Shown: positions 16,661-25,879, counted from the first letter of the stretch. The stretch is 64,000 bases of DNA from Streptomyces sp. NBC_00178 (GCF_036206005.1 NZ_CP108143.1:1240001-1304000), one strand, 5' to 3'. Program-made: numbers and translations. The notes: generated by a model from the letters alone, not told the origin.

Positions 16661-17893
16661 TCACAGGGGGAGCCCGGCGGCTTTCCGGGCGGTCGGGGCC
16701 CCGGGGGCGAAGAGGGCGTCCTGGGCGGCCTCACGGGCGGCGAAGAGGGCACCGCGCAGCACCGCGCCGCCACCCAGCGTCCCGGCCCTCACCTCCGTGG
16801 GCAGCGGCGACATCCGGGCCAGGCGGTCCTCGACCCGGGCGGCGAGCGCCCGGCCGCCGGCGAGGCCGACCTCGCCCGCGAGGACGAGGCACCCGGGGTC
16901 GAGCACGGAGACGACGGAGGCTGCGCCGAGTGCGAGGCCGTCGGCGAGCGCGTCGAGGAACACCTCGGCGTCCCCGCCGCCGGCCCGGAGTGCGGCCCGG
17001 ACGGCGAAGGCGGCGGCGGGGTCCTGCTCCTGGCCGCCGCCCGCCGGAGGGCTCCACGCCCTGATGCCGTGCTCCGCGGCGAGCGCGCAGATCGCGCCGG
17101 ACCCCGCCAACGAGTGAAATCCGCCGTCGCAGTTGACGGCGGAGGGGATTCCCCGTGTTCCGGGCACCGGCATGAAGCCGATCTCGCCCGCTCCTCCCGA
17201 GGCACCCCGGCGCAGCCGCCCGTCGAGCATGACGGCGGCACCGACACCGTGGCCCAGCCAGAGCAGCACGAACGTGTCCCGGTCCCGGGCCGCGCCGATG
17301 CGGTGTTCGGCGACGGCGGCGAGGTTGGTCTCGTTCTCGACGAGGACGGTCGCGGACAGCCGCCGCTGGAGTTCCTTGACCAGGCCCCGGTGCCAGGCGG
17401 GGAGCCCGGCGGTCTCCCTGAGTTCACCGGTGACGGGGTCGACGAGGCCGGGGGCGCCGATGCCGACGCTGTGCAGCGGTGCCGTGCCGGCGGTTCTCGC
17501 GACGTGTTCCACCATGGCGGCGGCCAGCTCCACGGCGGACTGCGTGCCCGTGTCGCTGCCGATCGGCAGGGTGGCCTCGGCGAGCGTGACACCGAGCAGG
17601 TCGGCCACGGCGACGGCCACGCTGTCCGTACGCACGTCGAGGGCGGCCAGATGGGCCCGGTCCGCGACGATCCCGTACAACCGGGCGTTCGGTCCCCGGC
17701 GGTCGGATCCGCTCTCCCCGACGACCGTGACCAGACCGGCGTCCTGCAACCGCTCCACCAGGTCGGCGACCGTGGGACGGGAGAGGCCGGTCATGGTCTT
17801 GAGCTGCGTGGCCGTCAGCGGGCCGTCCTGCTGGAGCAGTCGCAGGGCGAGCCGGTCGTTGATGGCCCGGGCGGTGCTCGGGGATGCGGGCAT
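16661..17893 (-). CDS. ROK family transcriptional regulator
   Basis: The 410-aa protein has an N-terminal winged helix (about 10-75, LTATQLKTMTGLSRPTVADL as the helix-turn-helix) and a sugar-kinase-like ROK domain (about 80-385). The ROK part has an ATP-site-like LDVRT, the ENETNLAAVAEH segment and GEIGFMP. The zinc motif is degenerate: AVNCDGG near 265 keeps only one Cys of the usual cluster. Such regulators repress sugar-related or transport genes and respond to sugars. It faces an MFS exporter gene across a 143-bp region with a 7-bp-arm palindrome, the probable operator. Confidence 0.88.
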   Translation of the reverse strand: MPASPSTARAINDRLALRLLQQDGPLTATQLKTMTGLSRPTVADLVERLQDAGLVTVVGESGSDRRGPNARLYGIVADRAHLAALDVRTDSVAVAVADLLGVTLAEATLPIGSDTGTQSAVELAAAMVEHVARTAGTAPLHSVGIGAPGLVDPVTGELRETAGLPAWHRGLVKELQRRLSATVLVENETNLAAVAEHRIGAARDRDTFVLLWLGHGVGAAVMLDGRLRRGASGGAGEIGFMPVPGTRGIPSAVNCDGGFHSLAGSGAICALAAEHGIRAWSPPAGGGQEQDPAAAFAVRAALRAGGGDAEVFLDALADGLALGAASVVSVLDPGCLVLAGEVGLAGGRALAARVEDRLARMSPLPTEVRAGTLGGGAVLRGALFAAREAAQDALFAPGAPTARKAAGLPL

Positions 17894-17940
17894 GCCGGGA
17901 TCCTTCCAGATCGCTGCCGCCCCGCTTCCGTGGGGTTATT

Positions 17941-17961
17941 TATCAGGCAGGGTTCCTGATA
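17941..17961. promoter_or_regulatory. Palindrome TATCAGG-N7-CCTGATA, candidate ROK operator
   Basis: The arms TATCAGG (17941-17947) and CCTGATA (17955-17961) match perfectly and are embedded in an AT-rich patch (TTATT just left, AGTTTA just right) that stands out in this GC-rich DNA. It lies midway between the ROK regulator start (17893) and the MFS start (18037), the right place to control both. Binding by the ROK protein is inference. Confidence 0.55.
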
Positions 17962-18036
17962 GTTTACGGGCCGCACCGCGCGACGGGCGCCGTCAGGACG
18001 GCGCCCGAGCGATTTCCCAGGGGAGGGCCACGGCGC

Positions 18037-19266
18037 ATGACAAAGGATTCAGCGGTCCCGGTCTTCGGCGCGGAGAAGGTCAGACGGGCCAGGTACGCCG
18101 TGGCCGCGGTCTTCGCCGTGCACGGGGCGGTGACCGGCAGCTTCGCGACCCGCGTCCCGTGGATCCAGGACCACGCGGCCGTGAGCGCGGGCCAGCTCGG
18201 TCTCGCCCTCGCCTTCCCCGCCATCGGCGCCTCGCTGGCCATGCCGCTGGCCGGCAGCGTCAGCCACCGCTTCGGCGCACGCACCGCCCTGCGCGGCCTG
18301 CTGGCCCTGTGGACCCTGGCGCTGATCCTGCCCGCGCTCGCCCCGAACCTGCTCACCCTCTGCGCGGCGCTGTTCGTCTACGGCGCCACCGCGGGGATGT
18401 CGGACGTGGCGATGAACGCGCTCGGCGTGGAGGTGGAGAACCGGCTCGACAAGTCGATCATGTCCGGGCTGCACGGCATGTGGAGTGCTGGGGCCCTGGT
18501 CGGCTCGGCGGCCGGCACCGTCGCGGCACACATCGGGACGGACGCCCGGCTGCACCACACCCTGGCCGCGCTGGTCCTCACCGTGCTCGGCCTCGCCGCC
18601 TGTCAGGGCGTGCTCGACCTGCGCAGCGAGCCGGACGAGGAACCGCCGCCGCGCTTCACCCTGCCGCCCAGGTCCGCGCTGATCATCGGCGCCGTCGGCT
18701 TCTGCGCGGTGTTCGCCGAAGGGGCCAGCCTGGACTGGTCGGCCGTCTACCTCCGGGACATCATGGGCAGTTCCGCCGGACTCGCCGCGGCCTCGACCAC
18801 GGCATTCGCCCTGACCATGGCCGTGGCCCGCATCGCCGGGGACCGGATCGTCGACCGGTTCGGCGCGGTGCGCACCGCACGGGCCGGCGGTTTCCTGGCC
18901 ACCGCCGGGGGGCTGCTCGTGGTCCTGGCGTCCGGACCGGCCCTGGCCCTCTGCGGCTTCGGGCTGATCGGTCTCGGCGTGGCGGTCGTCGTGCCGCTCG
19001 CCTTCGCCGCGGCCGGCCGCAGCGGCACGAATCCGAGCCGCGCCATCGCGGGGGTCGCCACCATCACCTACACCTCGGGGCTCATCGCGCCGTCCGCCAT
19101 CGGTTCGCTCGCCGAGGCGACCTCGCTGATCGTGTCCTTCGGGCTGGTGACGGTGCTGGCGTTCGGACTGGTCCTGGGCGCCGGCGTGCTGCGGGCGGGC
19201 GACCGCAAGGTCACCCAGGGCGGCGTGGCGCGGCCCGCTCCGAGCAGCAGCCCGGCCGGCGGCTGA
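18037..19266 (+). CDS. MFS transporter (FucP/YbjJ-like)
   Basis: I take the ATG at 18037, preceded by GGGGAGGG; upstream open frame runs into the ROK gene. The 409-aa protein shows about twelve hydrophobic segments and the MFS loop signature, with GSVSHRFGARTALRGL after helix 2 and a similar DRIVDRFGAVRTARAGG after helix 8. The N-terminal sequence FATRVPWIQDHAAVSAGQLG and the MNALGVEVEN segment place it near the YbjJ/FucP-like subgroup. Substrate is unknown. Expression is probably controlled by the divergent ROK regulator. Confidence 0.88.
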   Translation: MTKDSAVPVFGAEKVRRARYAVAAVFAVHGAVTGSFATRVPWIQDHAAVSAGQLGLALAFPAIGASLAMPLAGSVSHRFGARTALRGLLALWTLALILPALAPNLLTLCAALFVYGATAGMSDVAMNALGVEVENRLDKSIMSGLHGMWSAGALVGSAAGTVAAHIGTDARLHHTLAALVLTVLGLAACQGVLDLRSEPDEEPPPRFTLPPRSALIIGAVGFCAVFAEGASLDWSAVYLRDIMGSSAGLAAASTTAFALTMAVARIAGDRIVDRFGAVRTARAGGFLATAGGLLVVLASGPALALCGFGLIGLGVAVVVPLAFAAAGRSGTNPSRAIAGVATITYTSGLIAPSAIGSLAEATSLIVSFGLVTVLAFGLVLGAGVLRAGDRKVTQGGVARPAPSSSPAGG

Positions 19267-19440
19267 CCTCCCGCGGCGCGCTGCCCCGGGAGAGCGGCGG
19301 CGCGGGGCCCGTGCGGGCTCCGCGCCGGCACCGCCACGGGGCCCCGCCACGAAGCCGGGGCCGTGCGGCACTAGGGTGACTCTGATCTTTTCCGCGGGTG
19401 GACCCATCGGGCGCACCGAAACAACCGATCAGGAGCGACC

Positions 19441-20832
19441 ATGGGCCTCGGCGTGCGCTGGACCTTGCACGGCGACGGGAAGACGCCCGCACCGGGGGCC
19501 GTGGTACGCCCCGACGAGCGGCTCTCCTGGCCCCGCACGTTCGGTCTCGGCGCCCAGCACGTCGTCGCCATGTTCGGTGCGTCGTTCGTCGCGCCCGTCC
19601 TGATGGGCCTGGACCCGAACCTCGCGATCATGATGTCCGGTGTCGCGACCGCCATCTTCCTGCTCGCCACGCGCGGCAGGGTCCCCAGCTACCTGGGCTG
19701 CTCGCTCTCCTTCGTGGGCGTCGCCGCGACGATCCGCGCGAGTGGCGGCACCAGCGCGACCGTCACCGGCGCCATCCTCGTGGTCGGTGCCGTGCTGTTC
19801 CTGGTGGGCCTCGTCGTGCAGCGGTTCGGCGCGCGGATCATCCACGCGGCCATGCCTCCCGTGGTGACCGGCGCCGTGGTCATGCTCATCGGTTTCAACC
19901 TGGCTCCCGTCACCGCGTCGACGTACTGGCCGCAGGACCAGTGGACCGCCCTGCTGGTGATGCTGTTCACCGGTCTGGCCGTGGTCTGCCTGCGCGGGTT
20001 CTTCTCCCGTATCGCGATCTTCCTCGGCCTGGTCTTCGGATACGTGCTGTCGTGGGTGCTCGACCTGGTCTTCGGGAAGATCCACTCCCCGGCGGGCGGC
20101 GGCGAGGCCGTCGACCACTGGCGGCTGGACCTGTCCGCCGTGGCGCACGCCGACTGGATCGGGCTGCCCGACTTCCACGGCCCGAGCTTCGAGTGGTCGG
20201 CGATCCTCGTCGCCCTGCCGGTCGTGATCGCCCTGATCGCCGAGAACGCCGGGCACGTGAAGGCTGTCGGCGAGATGACCGGTGAGACCCTGGACGACAA
20301 GCTGGGCACCGCCATCGCGGCGGACGGGGCCGCCTCGGTGCTGTCCACGGCCGTCGGCGGTCCGCCCAACACCACCTACTCCGAGAACATCGGGGTCATG
20401 GCGGCGACCAGGGTCTACTCCACGGCCGCCTACTGGGCCGCCGCGTCCTTCGCACTGCTCTTCGGCCTCTGCCCCAAGTTCGGCGCGGTCGTCGCGGCGA
20501 TCCCCGGTGGCGTGCTCGGCGGCATCACCGTCATCCTCTACGGCATGATCGGCCTGCTGGGCGCCCAGATCTGGCTGAACGCCGGGGTCGACCTGCGCAA
20601 TCCGCTCAACCTCGTGCCGGCCGCCGCGGGCATCATCATCGGCGTCGGCGGCGTCAGCCTGAAGATCGGCGACAACTTCGAGCTGGGCGGCATCGCGCTC
20701 GGCACCCTGGTCGTGATCACCGGCTACCACGCGCTGCGCGCCTTCGCCCCGGCCCATCTGAAGACGCAGGAGCCCCTGCTGGACTCCGGTACGTCCCAGT
20801 ACGACGACGAGCGGCCGGCCGGGACGTCCTGA
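19441..20832 (+). CDS. NCS2 family uracil/xanthine permease
   Basis: The 463-aa protein starts at ATG 19441 behind AGGAGCG. It has the twelve-plus-two helix layout of the UraA fold, with LGAQHVVAMFGASFVAPVL in helix 1, ALIAENAGHVKAVGEM (with the substrate-binding Glu of NCS2 carriers) near residue 268, and GGPPNTTYSENIGV with the conserved Asn/Thr near 305. The family imports uracil, xanthine or uric acid with protons. The NTTYSENIG pattern is nearest to uracil permeases, so uracil is the best guess. It stands alone and is convergent with the GH6 gene 12 bp away. Confidence 0.9.
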   Translation: MGLGVRWTLHGDGKTPAPGAVVRPDERLSWPRTFGLGAQHVVAMFGASFVAPVLMGLDPNLAIMMSGVATAIFLLATRGRVPSYLGCSLSFVGVAATIRASGGTSATVTGAILVVGAVLFLVGLVVQRFGARIIHAAMPPVVTGAVVMLIGFNLAPVTASTYWPQDQWTALLVMLFTGLAVVCLRGFFSRIAIFLGLVFGYVLSWVLDLVFGKIHSPAGGGEAVDHWRLDLSAVAHADWIGLPDFHGPSFEWSAILVALPVVIALIAENAGHVKAVGEMTGETLDDKLGTAIAADGAASVLSTAVGGPPNTTYSENIGVMAATRVYSTAAYWAAASFALLFGLCPKFGAVVAAIPGGVLGGITVILYGMIGLLGAQIWLNAGVDLRNPLNLVPAAAGIIIGVGGVSLKIGDNFELGGIALGTLVVITGYHALRAFAPAHLKTQEPLLDSGTSQYDDERPAGTS

Positions 20833-20844
20833 CCGGCGTCCCGT

Positions 20845-22035
20845 CTACCCGCCGGTGGCCAGCTCGTAGGCGTAGCCGGGCGTGAACGAGCCGGCGGAGC
20901 CCTTGCAGCCGTCGGACTCGCCCGGGAGCTTCACCCAGAGGTAGGCGTCGATCCCGGCCTGGCCGGTGTCCGTCGTCGGGGTCCTGCCGAGCGCCCGGCC
21001 CGCCGGGTCGCACCACTCGCCGGCGGCCGGGGCCCCGTTGCCGTTGCGGCTCGTGTCGATGACGGCACCCAGGTTCTCGCCGCCGAGCGCGGCGAGGACC
21101 TTGCGGGCGTACGCCGTCTCGTCGGCCGTGCTGTGGAAGTTGGACACGTTGGTGAAGACGCCGTCCCCGTCCGAGGCCGCCCCCGCCTCCCGCAGTGCGG
21201 CGGCCTGCTTCGCGGCGGAGTGCCAGCCGGAATGGCCCCCGTCGAAGTAGACCTTGGTGCGCGCGCCGGCGGCGTGCAGGGTACGGGCGGCCCGCGCGAG
21301 GGACGCGAAACGGTCGGCCCGCCGAGCTGCCGAGAGGCAGTTGGAGAGGGCGATCGCATCGGGTTCCAGGATGACGATCACGGGCCCGGAGCCCAGCCCC
21401 GCAGCGAAGTCCGCCATCCACGCGTCGTACGCGGCCGGGCCGGGCGCCCCTCCCTCGGAGGCCCCGCCGCAGTCCCGGTCGGGGATCGCGTAGGGCACCA
21501 GGACGGGCGTGCGGCCCGCGGCGGCGGCCGCCGACGTCACGTTCCGGACCTGGCGCGTCACCGCCCCCGGGTTGTACGAGGGGAACCAGACGGCGGCGGG
21601 CTGCGCCGCGATCCGGGACTCGATGAGCGGGCGCCGCGGGTCGTCCCGGTGGGCGTCCACCCAGTCCAGTACCTGCGACTCGGGGTGCCGGTAGAGCGCA
21701 CCGGGCGTCCCGGCGCGGGGTGCGGGCCGCTTCGGGGCGGCCGGTGCGGTGGTCCTCCGGGCGCTCGGCGAAGGGCTCGGGGCCGCGGGCGGTGACACGG
21801 TCGCCGGGACGGACACGGAGGGGACGGGTACGGCGGGAAGGGGCTCCAGGACCGCGGACGCGTCCGTCTCGGGACGCGCGGTGCCGCGCCCGCCGTCTCC
21901 CCCGGCGGCGGCCACCACCCCGGTCGCCGCACCGGCCGCGACGACGGCCGAGGCGAACACCGCCATGGCGTGGCGCCGGGCGGCCCGCCCGTGCCGCCTC
22001 CCTCCGGTCCTGCTCTGCCCGCGTGCAGCCGACAC
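20845..22035 (-). CDS. Secreted glycoside hydrolase family 6 (endoglucanase-like)
   Basis: GH6 enzymes cut beta-1,4-glucan by inversion. The 396-aa protein has a basic N terminus and a hydrophobic segment (about 21-44) as signal peptide or anchor, a Pro/Ser/Thr-rich linker (about 55-110) and a GH6 domain (about 112-396). Family motifs are clear: IPDRDCGG, VIVILEPDAIAL with the proposed catalytic Asp, VIDTSRNGNG and WVKLPGESDG. There is no carbohydrate-binding module. I use the GTG at 22035 after GAGGGAGAGGGAACGAG; an ATG sits at residue 24. No CebR-type operator is visible upstream. Confidence 0.9.
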   Translation of the reverse strand: MSAARGQSRTGGRRHGRAARRHAMAVFASAVVAAGAATGVVAAAGGDGGRGTARPETDASAVLEPLPAVPVPSVSVPATVSPPAAPSPSPSARRTTAPAAPKRPAPRAGTPGALYRHPESQVLDWVDAHRDDPRRPLIESRIAAQPAAVWFPSYNPGAVTRQVRNVTSAAAAAGRTPVLVPYAIPDRDCGGASEGGAPGPAAYDAWMADFAAGLGSGPVIVILEPDAIALSNCLSAARRADRFASLARAARTLHAAGARTKVYFDGGHSGWHSAAKQAAALREAGAASDGDGVFTNVSNFHSTADETAYARKVLAALGGENLGAVIDTSRNGNGAPAAGEWCDPAGRALGRTPTTDTGQAGIDAYLWVKLPGESDGCKGSAGSFTPGYAYELATGG

Positions 22036-22391
22036 CCTCGTTCCCTCTCCCTCGGCGCCAGGTGTGCGTACGTACCGGGGAGATCTCCGGCCCGACGGCG
22101 CCGCGGGCGAGCCTACGGTCGGGGCTCCGCGCGCAGGGGGCGATCACGCGGTTCGCGGACGGGCACGGGAGGCGGGCACGCCCCGGCAGGGCGCGCGCGG
22201 CCGGATGCCCTCGTCGCTCCGGGAACCCGCTCCCGACGGCGGCCCCGGCCCTGCGACCTGGGCCCGCGCGGCAGCGACCGTCGCCGGGGCCGCCCCCGCC
22301 TACGCCCGCTGCGGTTCGCACCGGCGGGGGCCTGGACGGCACCGGTCGCGGTTCCGCGCCGCCCGCGGTGGACACCTGCCGTAGCCCGGCT

Positions 22392-22436
22392 GCGTCCGCA
22401 CGGGCTCCGGGAGGGGGCCTGTGGCCGTGCGGACGC
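22392..22436 (-). terminator. Terminator of the davA-davB unit
   Basis: GCGTCCGCACGG at 22392-22403 pairs perfectly with CCGTGCGGACGC at 22425-22436, about 80 bp past the monooxygenase stop. This hairpin is the only structure I see in the 480-bp gap 22036-22515; the remainder is GC-rich sequence that must hold the GH6 promoter, which I cannot identify. Confidence 0.55.
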
Positions 22437-22515
22437 GGCCTGGACTCAGCGGGATGCGGGAGCTGCGGTCGCACGACGGGGCGATGCGGCTCCGCCGACG
22501 GCGGGGCGGCCCGCC

Positions 22516-24228
22516 TCAGCCCTCCGGGAGTTCGACGGGCGCGATCTCGTCGAAGACGTCGCCCGGCCCGGGGTTCGCCGGGTCGGTGGCGCCGCCGAAC
22601 TGGGCCATCACTCCCCAGACCGCGTTCAGCGCCGTCTGGACGGCGCCCTCGGCCCAGCCGGCGGTCCAGGAGATGTCGTCGCCGGCGAGGAACAGGCCGC
22701 GCTTGTCCTCGGGCAGCCGGTCCTGCATGAAGTGGGTGAACAGCCGTCGCTGGTAGCGGTAGTGGCCGGGCAGGTTGGCCTTGAACGCGCCCATGAACCA
22801 GGGCTCGTTCTCCCAGGAGACGGTGACCGGGTTGCCGATGACGTGCTTGCGGATGTCGACGCCCGGATAGATCTCCCCGAGCGACTTGAGCATGACGTCC
22901 ATGCGCTCCTTGGGAGACAGCGGCAGCCACTTCAGGCTGTCGTCGCACCAGGTGTAGGAGAGGCAGATGACGGCCGGCTTGTCCGGGCCGTCGTCGAGGA
23001 GGTACGTGCCCCGGGTCATCCGGTCCGTCAGCGTCATGGACATCGTGTCCCGGCCGGTGGGGTTGCCCTGGCCGTCGACGGCCTCGTCCAGCCAGAACGG
23101 CCGGTCGACCGGGACGAACAGCTTGGACGACTCCATGTAGTGGGTGCGCTCCATCGCCGTCCAGTGGTCGATCGGGAAGAGCGCGTCGTCACAGGCGATC
23201 TTGGAGAGCAGCAGCCACGACTGCCCGGTGAACACGGCGGCCCGGTAGGTACGGATGTCGCCCGAGGCGTCGGTGACGGTGATCCGGTTCCCGGCCGTGC
23301 GGTCGAGCCGGGTGACCGCCCCGCGCGGCTCTCCCCCGTGCAGGGACGACAGCGACGTTCCCGGCGCCCAGTGCACGAGCTTCTGCGGCTCGCGCTCCCA
23401 CAGGCGCAGCGGCAGCTGCTGGCTGCCGCCGACGATGCCCCGGTGGTGGTCGTCGGCCTCGGTGTAGACGACGCGCAGGATCTCCAGGATCGAGTTGGGG
23501 AAGTCGGTGTCCCAGCCGCCCGTGCCGAAGCCGACCTGGCCGAAGATCTCGCGATGGCGGAAGGAGGAGAAGGAGTCCGAACCGCAGAGGAAGCCGTAGA
23601 AGGTCTGGTCGTCGAGCTTCTCCACGAGCTTCGCCCAGATCTCGCGGATGCGCGGCACGTCGCGCTCGCGCATGGCGCGGTTCATGTCGGAGAAGTCGGC
23701 GCCCTCCTCCAGGCAGGAGTTCCAGGCGTCCATCACCTCGCGGTACACGGGCGGCAGGTCGTCGATGGTCTCCGCGTAGTGGGACTCCCCCTTGAGGTCG
23801 ACGACGGTCGAGGGGGTCGCCGGGGAGAGCGGGTTGGGGAAGGGCCTGGTCTCCAGGCCCACCAGGTCGATGTAGTGCTGGAGCGCCGTGGACGAGGGCG
23901 GGAAGCGCATGGCGCCCATCTCGGCGGTGAGCGAGGGGTCGCAGCCCTCGAAGCCGACGGTGCGCAGCCGCCCGCCGATCCGGTCCGCCTCGTAGACGAC
24001 GGGCTTGAGCCCCATCTTCATCAGTTCGTACGCCGCGATGACGCCGGAGAGCCCGCCGCCGATGACGGCGACCTCGGATCCGTGCTCGGTGGCCGGTATC
24101 TGGCCGATGCCCGCGGGGTGCGCGAGGAAGTCGTCGTACGCGTAGGGGAAGTCCGGCCCGAACATGGTGATCGGGGGCTGCGGCTGCGCGTCGGTGTGCT
24201 GGACGGCGTTGGGCACCGTGGACGTCAT
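22516..24228 (-). CDS. davB: L-lysine 2-monooxygenase (DavB-like flavin amine oxidoreductase)
   Basis: The 570-aa protein is an FAD-dependent amine oxidase-fold enzyme. It has a Rossmann motif EVAVIGGGLSGVIAAYEL (about 52-69), GGRLRTVGF, and the C-terminal FAD segment LFLAGDDISWTAGWAEGAVQTA (about 525). From memory it matches Pseudomonas DavB along its length (for example GPDFPYAYDDFLAHPAG, EIFGQVGFGTGGWD, and DNPGPGDVFDEI-like ends). DavB turns lysine, oxygen and water into 5-aminovaleramide and CO2. The neighbouring upstream gene encodes the matching amidase, which supports this assignment over tryptophan 2-monooxygenase, the main alternative. Confidence 0.82.
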   Translation of the reverse strand: MTSTVPNAVQHTDAQPQPPITMFGPDFPYAYDDFLAHPAGIGQIPATEHGSEVAVIGGGLSGVIAAYELMKMGLKPVVYEADRIGGRLRTVGFEGCDPSLTAEMGAMRFPPSSTALQHYIDLVGLETRPFPNPLSPATPSTVVDLKGESHYAETIDDLPPVYREVMDAWNSCLEEGADFSDMNRAMRERDVPRIREIWAKLVEKLDDQTFYGFLCGSDSFSSFRHREIFGQVGFGTGGWDTDFPNSILEILRVVYTEADDHHRGIVGGSQQLPLRLWEREPQKLVHWAPGTSLSSLHGGEPRGAVTRLDRTAGNRITVTDASGDIRTYRAAVFTGQSWLLLSKIACDDALFPIDHWTAMERTHYMESSKLFVPVDRPFWLDEAVDGQGNPTGRDTMSMTLTDRMTRGTYLLDDGPDKPAVICLSYTWCDDSLKWLPLSPKERMDVMLKSLGEIYPGVDIRKHVIGNPVTVSWENEPWFMGAFKANLPGHYRYQRRLFTHFMQDRLPEDKRGLFLAGDDISWTAGWAEGAVQTALNAVWGVMAQFGGATDPANPGPGDVFDEIAPVELPEG

Positions 24229-24284
24229 GGGGTACGGACTCCTTGCGGGGCGGGCGTGGCTGGGCTCGGGAAGGGGCGTGCGGG

Positions 24285-25082
24285 TCAGGCGAGGGAGCCG
24301 TACAGGCCGGGACGACGGTCCTGGAGATAGGGGTTGGCGGCCCGTGAGGCGGTCAGGAACCCGGGGTCGACGTCCCCGACGACGAGTTCCTCGCCGCGGC
24401 CGGCCCGGGCGCGGGCCGTGCCGTCGGGACCGGCCAGGCAGCTGAGGCCGGTGAACTCGAACTCGCCCTCCGTGCCGGTCCTGTTGACGTACGCGATGTA
24501 CATCTGGCTCTCGAAGGCGCGGACCGGCACCACGGACTCGGCGACGAACGGGAAGGGGTGCATCAGCGCGGTCGGCACGAGCAGCAGTTCCGTCCCGGCC
24601 AGTGCGTGGGCGCGGACGTTCTCCGGGAACTCGACGTCGTAGCAGATCAGCAGCCCGATCCGGACGCCGTCGAGTTCGGCCTGGACGACCGGCGTGTCAC
24701 CGGGGGTGAACCACGTCTGCTCGAAGGAGCCGAAGAGGTGGGTCTTGCGGTAGTTCGCCGACGGGGCGCCGTCGGGTCCGACGAGCTGGGCGCTGTTGAA
24801 GATCCGGTCGCCGTCGCGCTCCGGGTAGCCGTACAGGACGGCGAGACCGTGGCGTACGGCGATCTCGGCGACCGCTCGCGCGCCGGGCCCGTCGGCGGGC
24901 TCCGCCAGGTCGGGCACGGCGTCGCCGACGGCGTACCCGGTGAGGAACAGTTCGGGTGAGACCAGCAGCCGGGCACCCGCGCCGGCGGCCCTCGCGGCGG
25001 CCTCGTCCAGCGCCTTCAGGTTCTCCGCGACGGCTCCGGGCCGTCCGGAACTCTGGAGCAGGGCGGTGCGCAACGACGGCAT
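24285..25082 (-). CDS. davA: 5-aminovaleramide amidase (DavA-like, nitrilase superfamily)
   Basis: I take the ATG at 25082, after CCGAGGTC, giving 265 aa, the size of DavA. The nitrilase triad is visible: Glu in LLVSPELFLTGY (about 43), Lys in ANYRKTHLFG (about 111) and Cys in GLLICYDVEFPEN (about 147). The stretch YGYPERDGDRIFNSAQL is also shared with Pseudomonas DavA as I remember it. The enzyme would hydrolyse 5-aminovaleramide to 5-aminovalerate. It precedes davB by 56 bp and is separated from the Lrp gene by 232 bp that contain three phased repeats. Confidence 0.82.
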   Translation of the reverse strand: MPSLRTALLQSSGRPGAVAENLKALDEAAARAAGAGARLLVSPELFLTGYAVGDAVPDLAEPADGPGARAVAEIAVRHGLAVLYGYPERDGDRIFNSAQLVGPDGAPSANYRKTHLFGSFEQTWFTPGDTPVVQAELDGVRIGLLICYDVEFPENVRAHALAGTELLLVPTALMHPFPFVAESVVPVRAFESQMYIAYVNRTGTEGEFEFTGLSCLAGPDGTARARAGRGEELVVGDVDPGFLTASRAANPYLQDRRPGLYGSLA

Positions 25083-25156
25083 GGCTGACCTCGGCGGGGC
25101 GGGCGGGGCGGGAGACGTATCGAAGGTACGGCGCCGGGAACACACCGGACAAGGCG

Positions 25157-25222
25157 CGATTGTTGCGCGTCCACCGTCGATCCATTGCGCGTGCGGGCCC
25201 GGGGGCGGCGATTCGTTGCGTG
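25157..25222. promoter_or_regulatory. Three helically phased repeats CGAT-N1-3-GTTGCG-like, candidate Lrp sites
   Basis: CGATTGTTGCGCG (25157-25169), CGATCCATTGCGCG (25178-25191) and CGATTCGTTGCGTG (25209-25222) share CGAT followed by TTGCG(C/T)G. Their starts are 21 and 31 bp apart, about two and three helical turns, so they face one side of the DNA. Lrp/AsnC octamers wrap DNA at such phased sites. The array lies 75-140 bp upstream of davA, next to the Lrp gene. Confidence 0.5.
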
Positions 25223-25314
25223 GAGCGTCACCGCAGGTCAGGCGAGTGATTTCCGTCTCGGCGAGAGCCCGGGAAGGAACCCGGCGCGGGAGGCGCGCCG
25301 GACGCGGCCGGCTC

Positions 25315-25770
25315 TCAGGCCGGCGGGGCCGAGGAGTAGCGCCGCAGCAGCGGGGACAGGACGAGCACGGACTTCGTGCGCTCGACGTACGGCTCTCCCG
25401 CGATCCGCTCCAGCACCTGTTCGAAGTGGCGCATGTCCGCTGCGAAGACCTGGACGATCGCGTCGGCGTCACCCGTCACGGTCGACGCGGACGCGACCTC
25501 CGGATAGGCGGCGAGGCCCTGCTTGATCGCCTCGGGGGCGGTGTTGCGGCTGCAGTAGATCTCGATGAAGCCCTCGGTCTGCCAGCCGAGCGCCGCCGGG
25601 TCGACCCGGACGGTGAAACCGGTGATGGCTCCCTCGGCCCGCAGCCGGTCGACGCGGCGTTTGACCGCGGGCGCCGAGAGCCCGATGAGCGTACCGATGT
25701 CGGCGTAGGAGCGGCGGGCGTCCTCGGCGAGGGCGTGGACGATGCGTTCGTCGAGGTCGTTCAGGCGCAC
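25315..25770 (-). CDS. Lrp/AsnC family transcriptional regulator
   Basis: I prefer the GTG at 25770, giving 151 aa beginning MRLNDLDERIVHAL, where the family normally starts; a GTG at 25815 would add 15 Pro-rich residues. The N-terminal helix-turn-helix is ARRSYADIGTLIGLSAPAVKRRVDRL (two helices at about 19-42), and the C-terminal RAM domain (about 65-145) has the GDADAIVQVFAADMRHFEQVL ligand-binding helix. Lrp-type proteins sense amino acids. Placed between the aldehyde dehydrogenase and davA, it very probably controls the lysine genes, perhaps with lysine or a product as effector. Confidence 0.88.
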   Translation of the reverse strand: MRLNDLDERIVHALAEDARRSYADIGTLIGLSAPAVKRRVDRLRAEGAITGFTVRVDPAALGWQTEGFIEIYCSRNTAPEAIKQGLAAYPEVASASTVTGDADAIVQVFAADMRHFEQVLERIAGEPYVERTKSVLVLSPLLRRYSSAPPA

Positions 25771-25879
25771 GTCGGGCGGTTCACTTCTCTGCGGCGGGCG
25801 GTTCGGGGGCGGCACGTGCCGCCCCCGAAGTAGACCACGCGCGCCCGGCCCGGGCGCGCGCGCCGCGGGGCGCGGCCGG

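Noticed and set aside
22036-22391. CebR-type operator for the GH6 glucanase
   Set aside because: I looked for TGGGAGCGCTCCCA and near matches and found only GC-rich dyads without the core.
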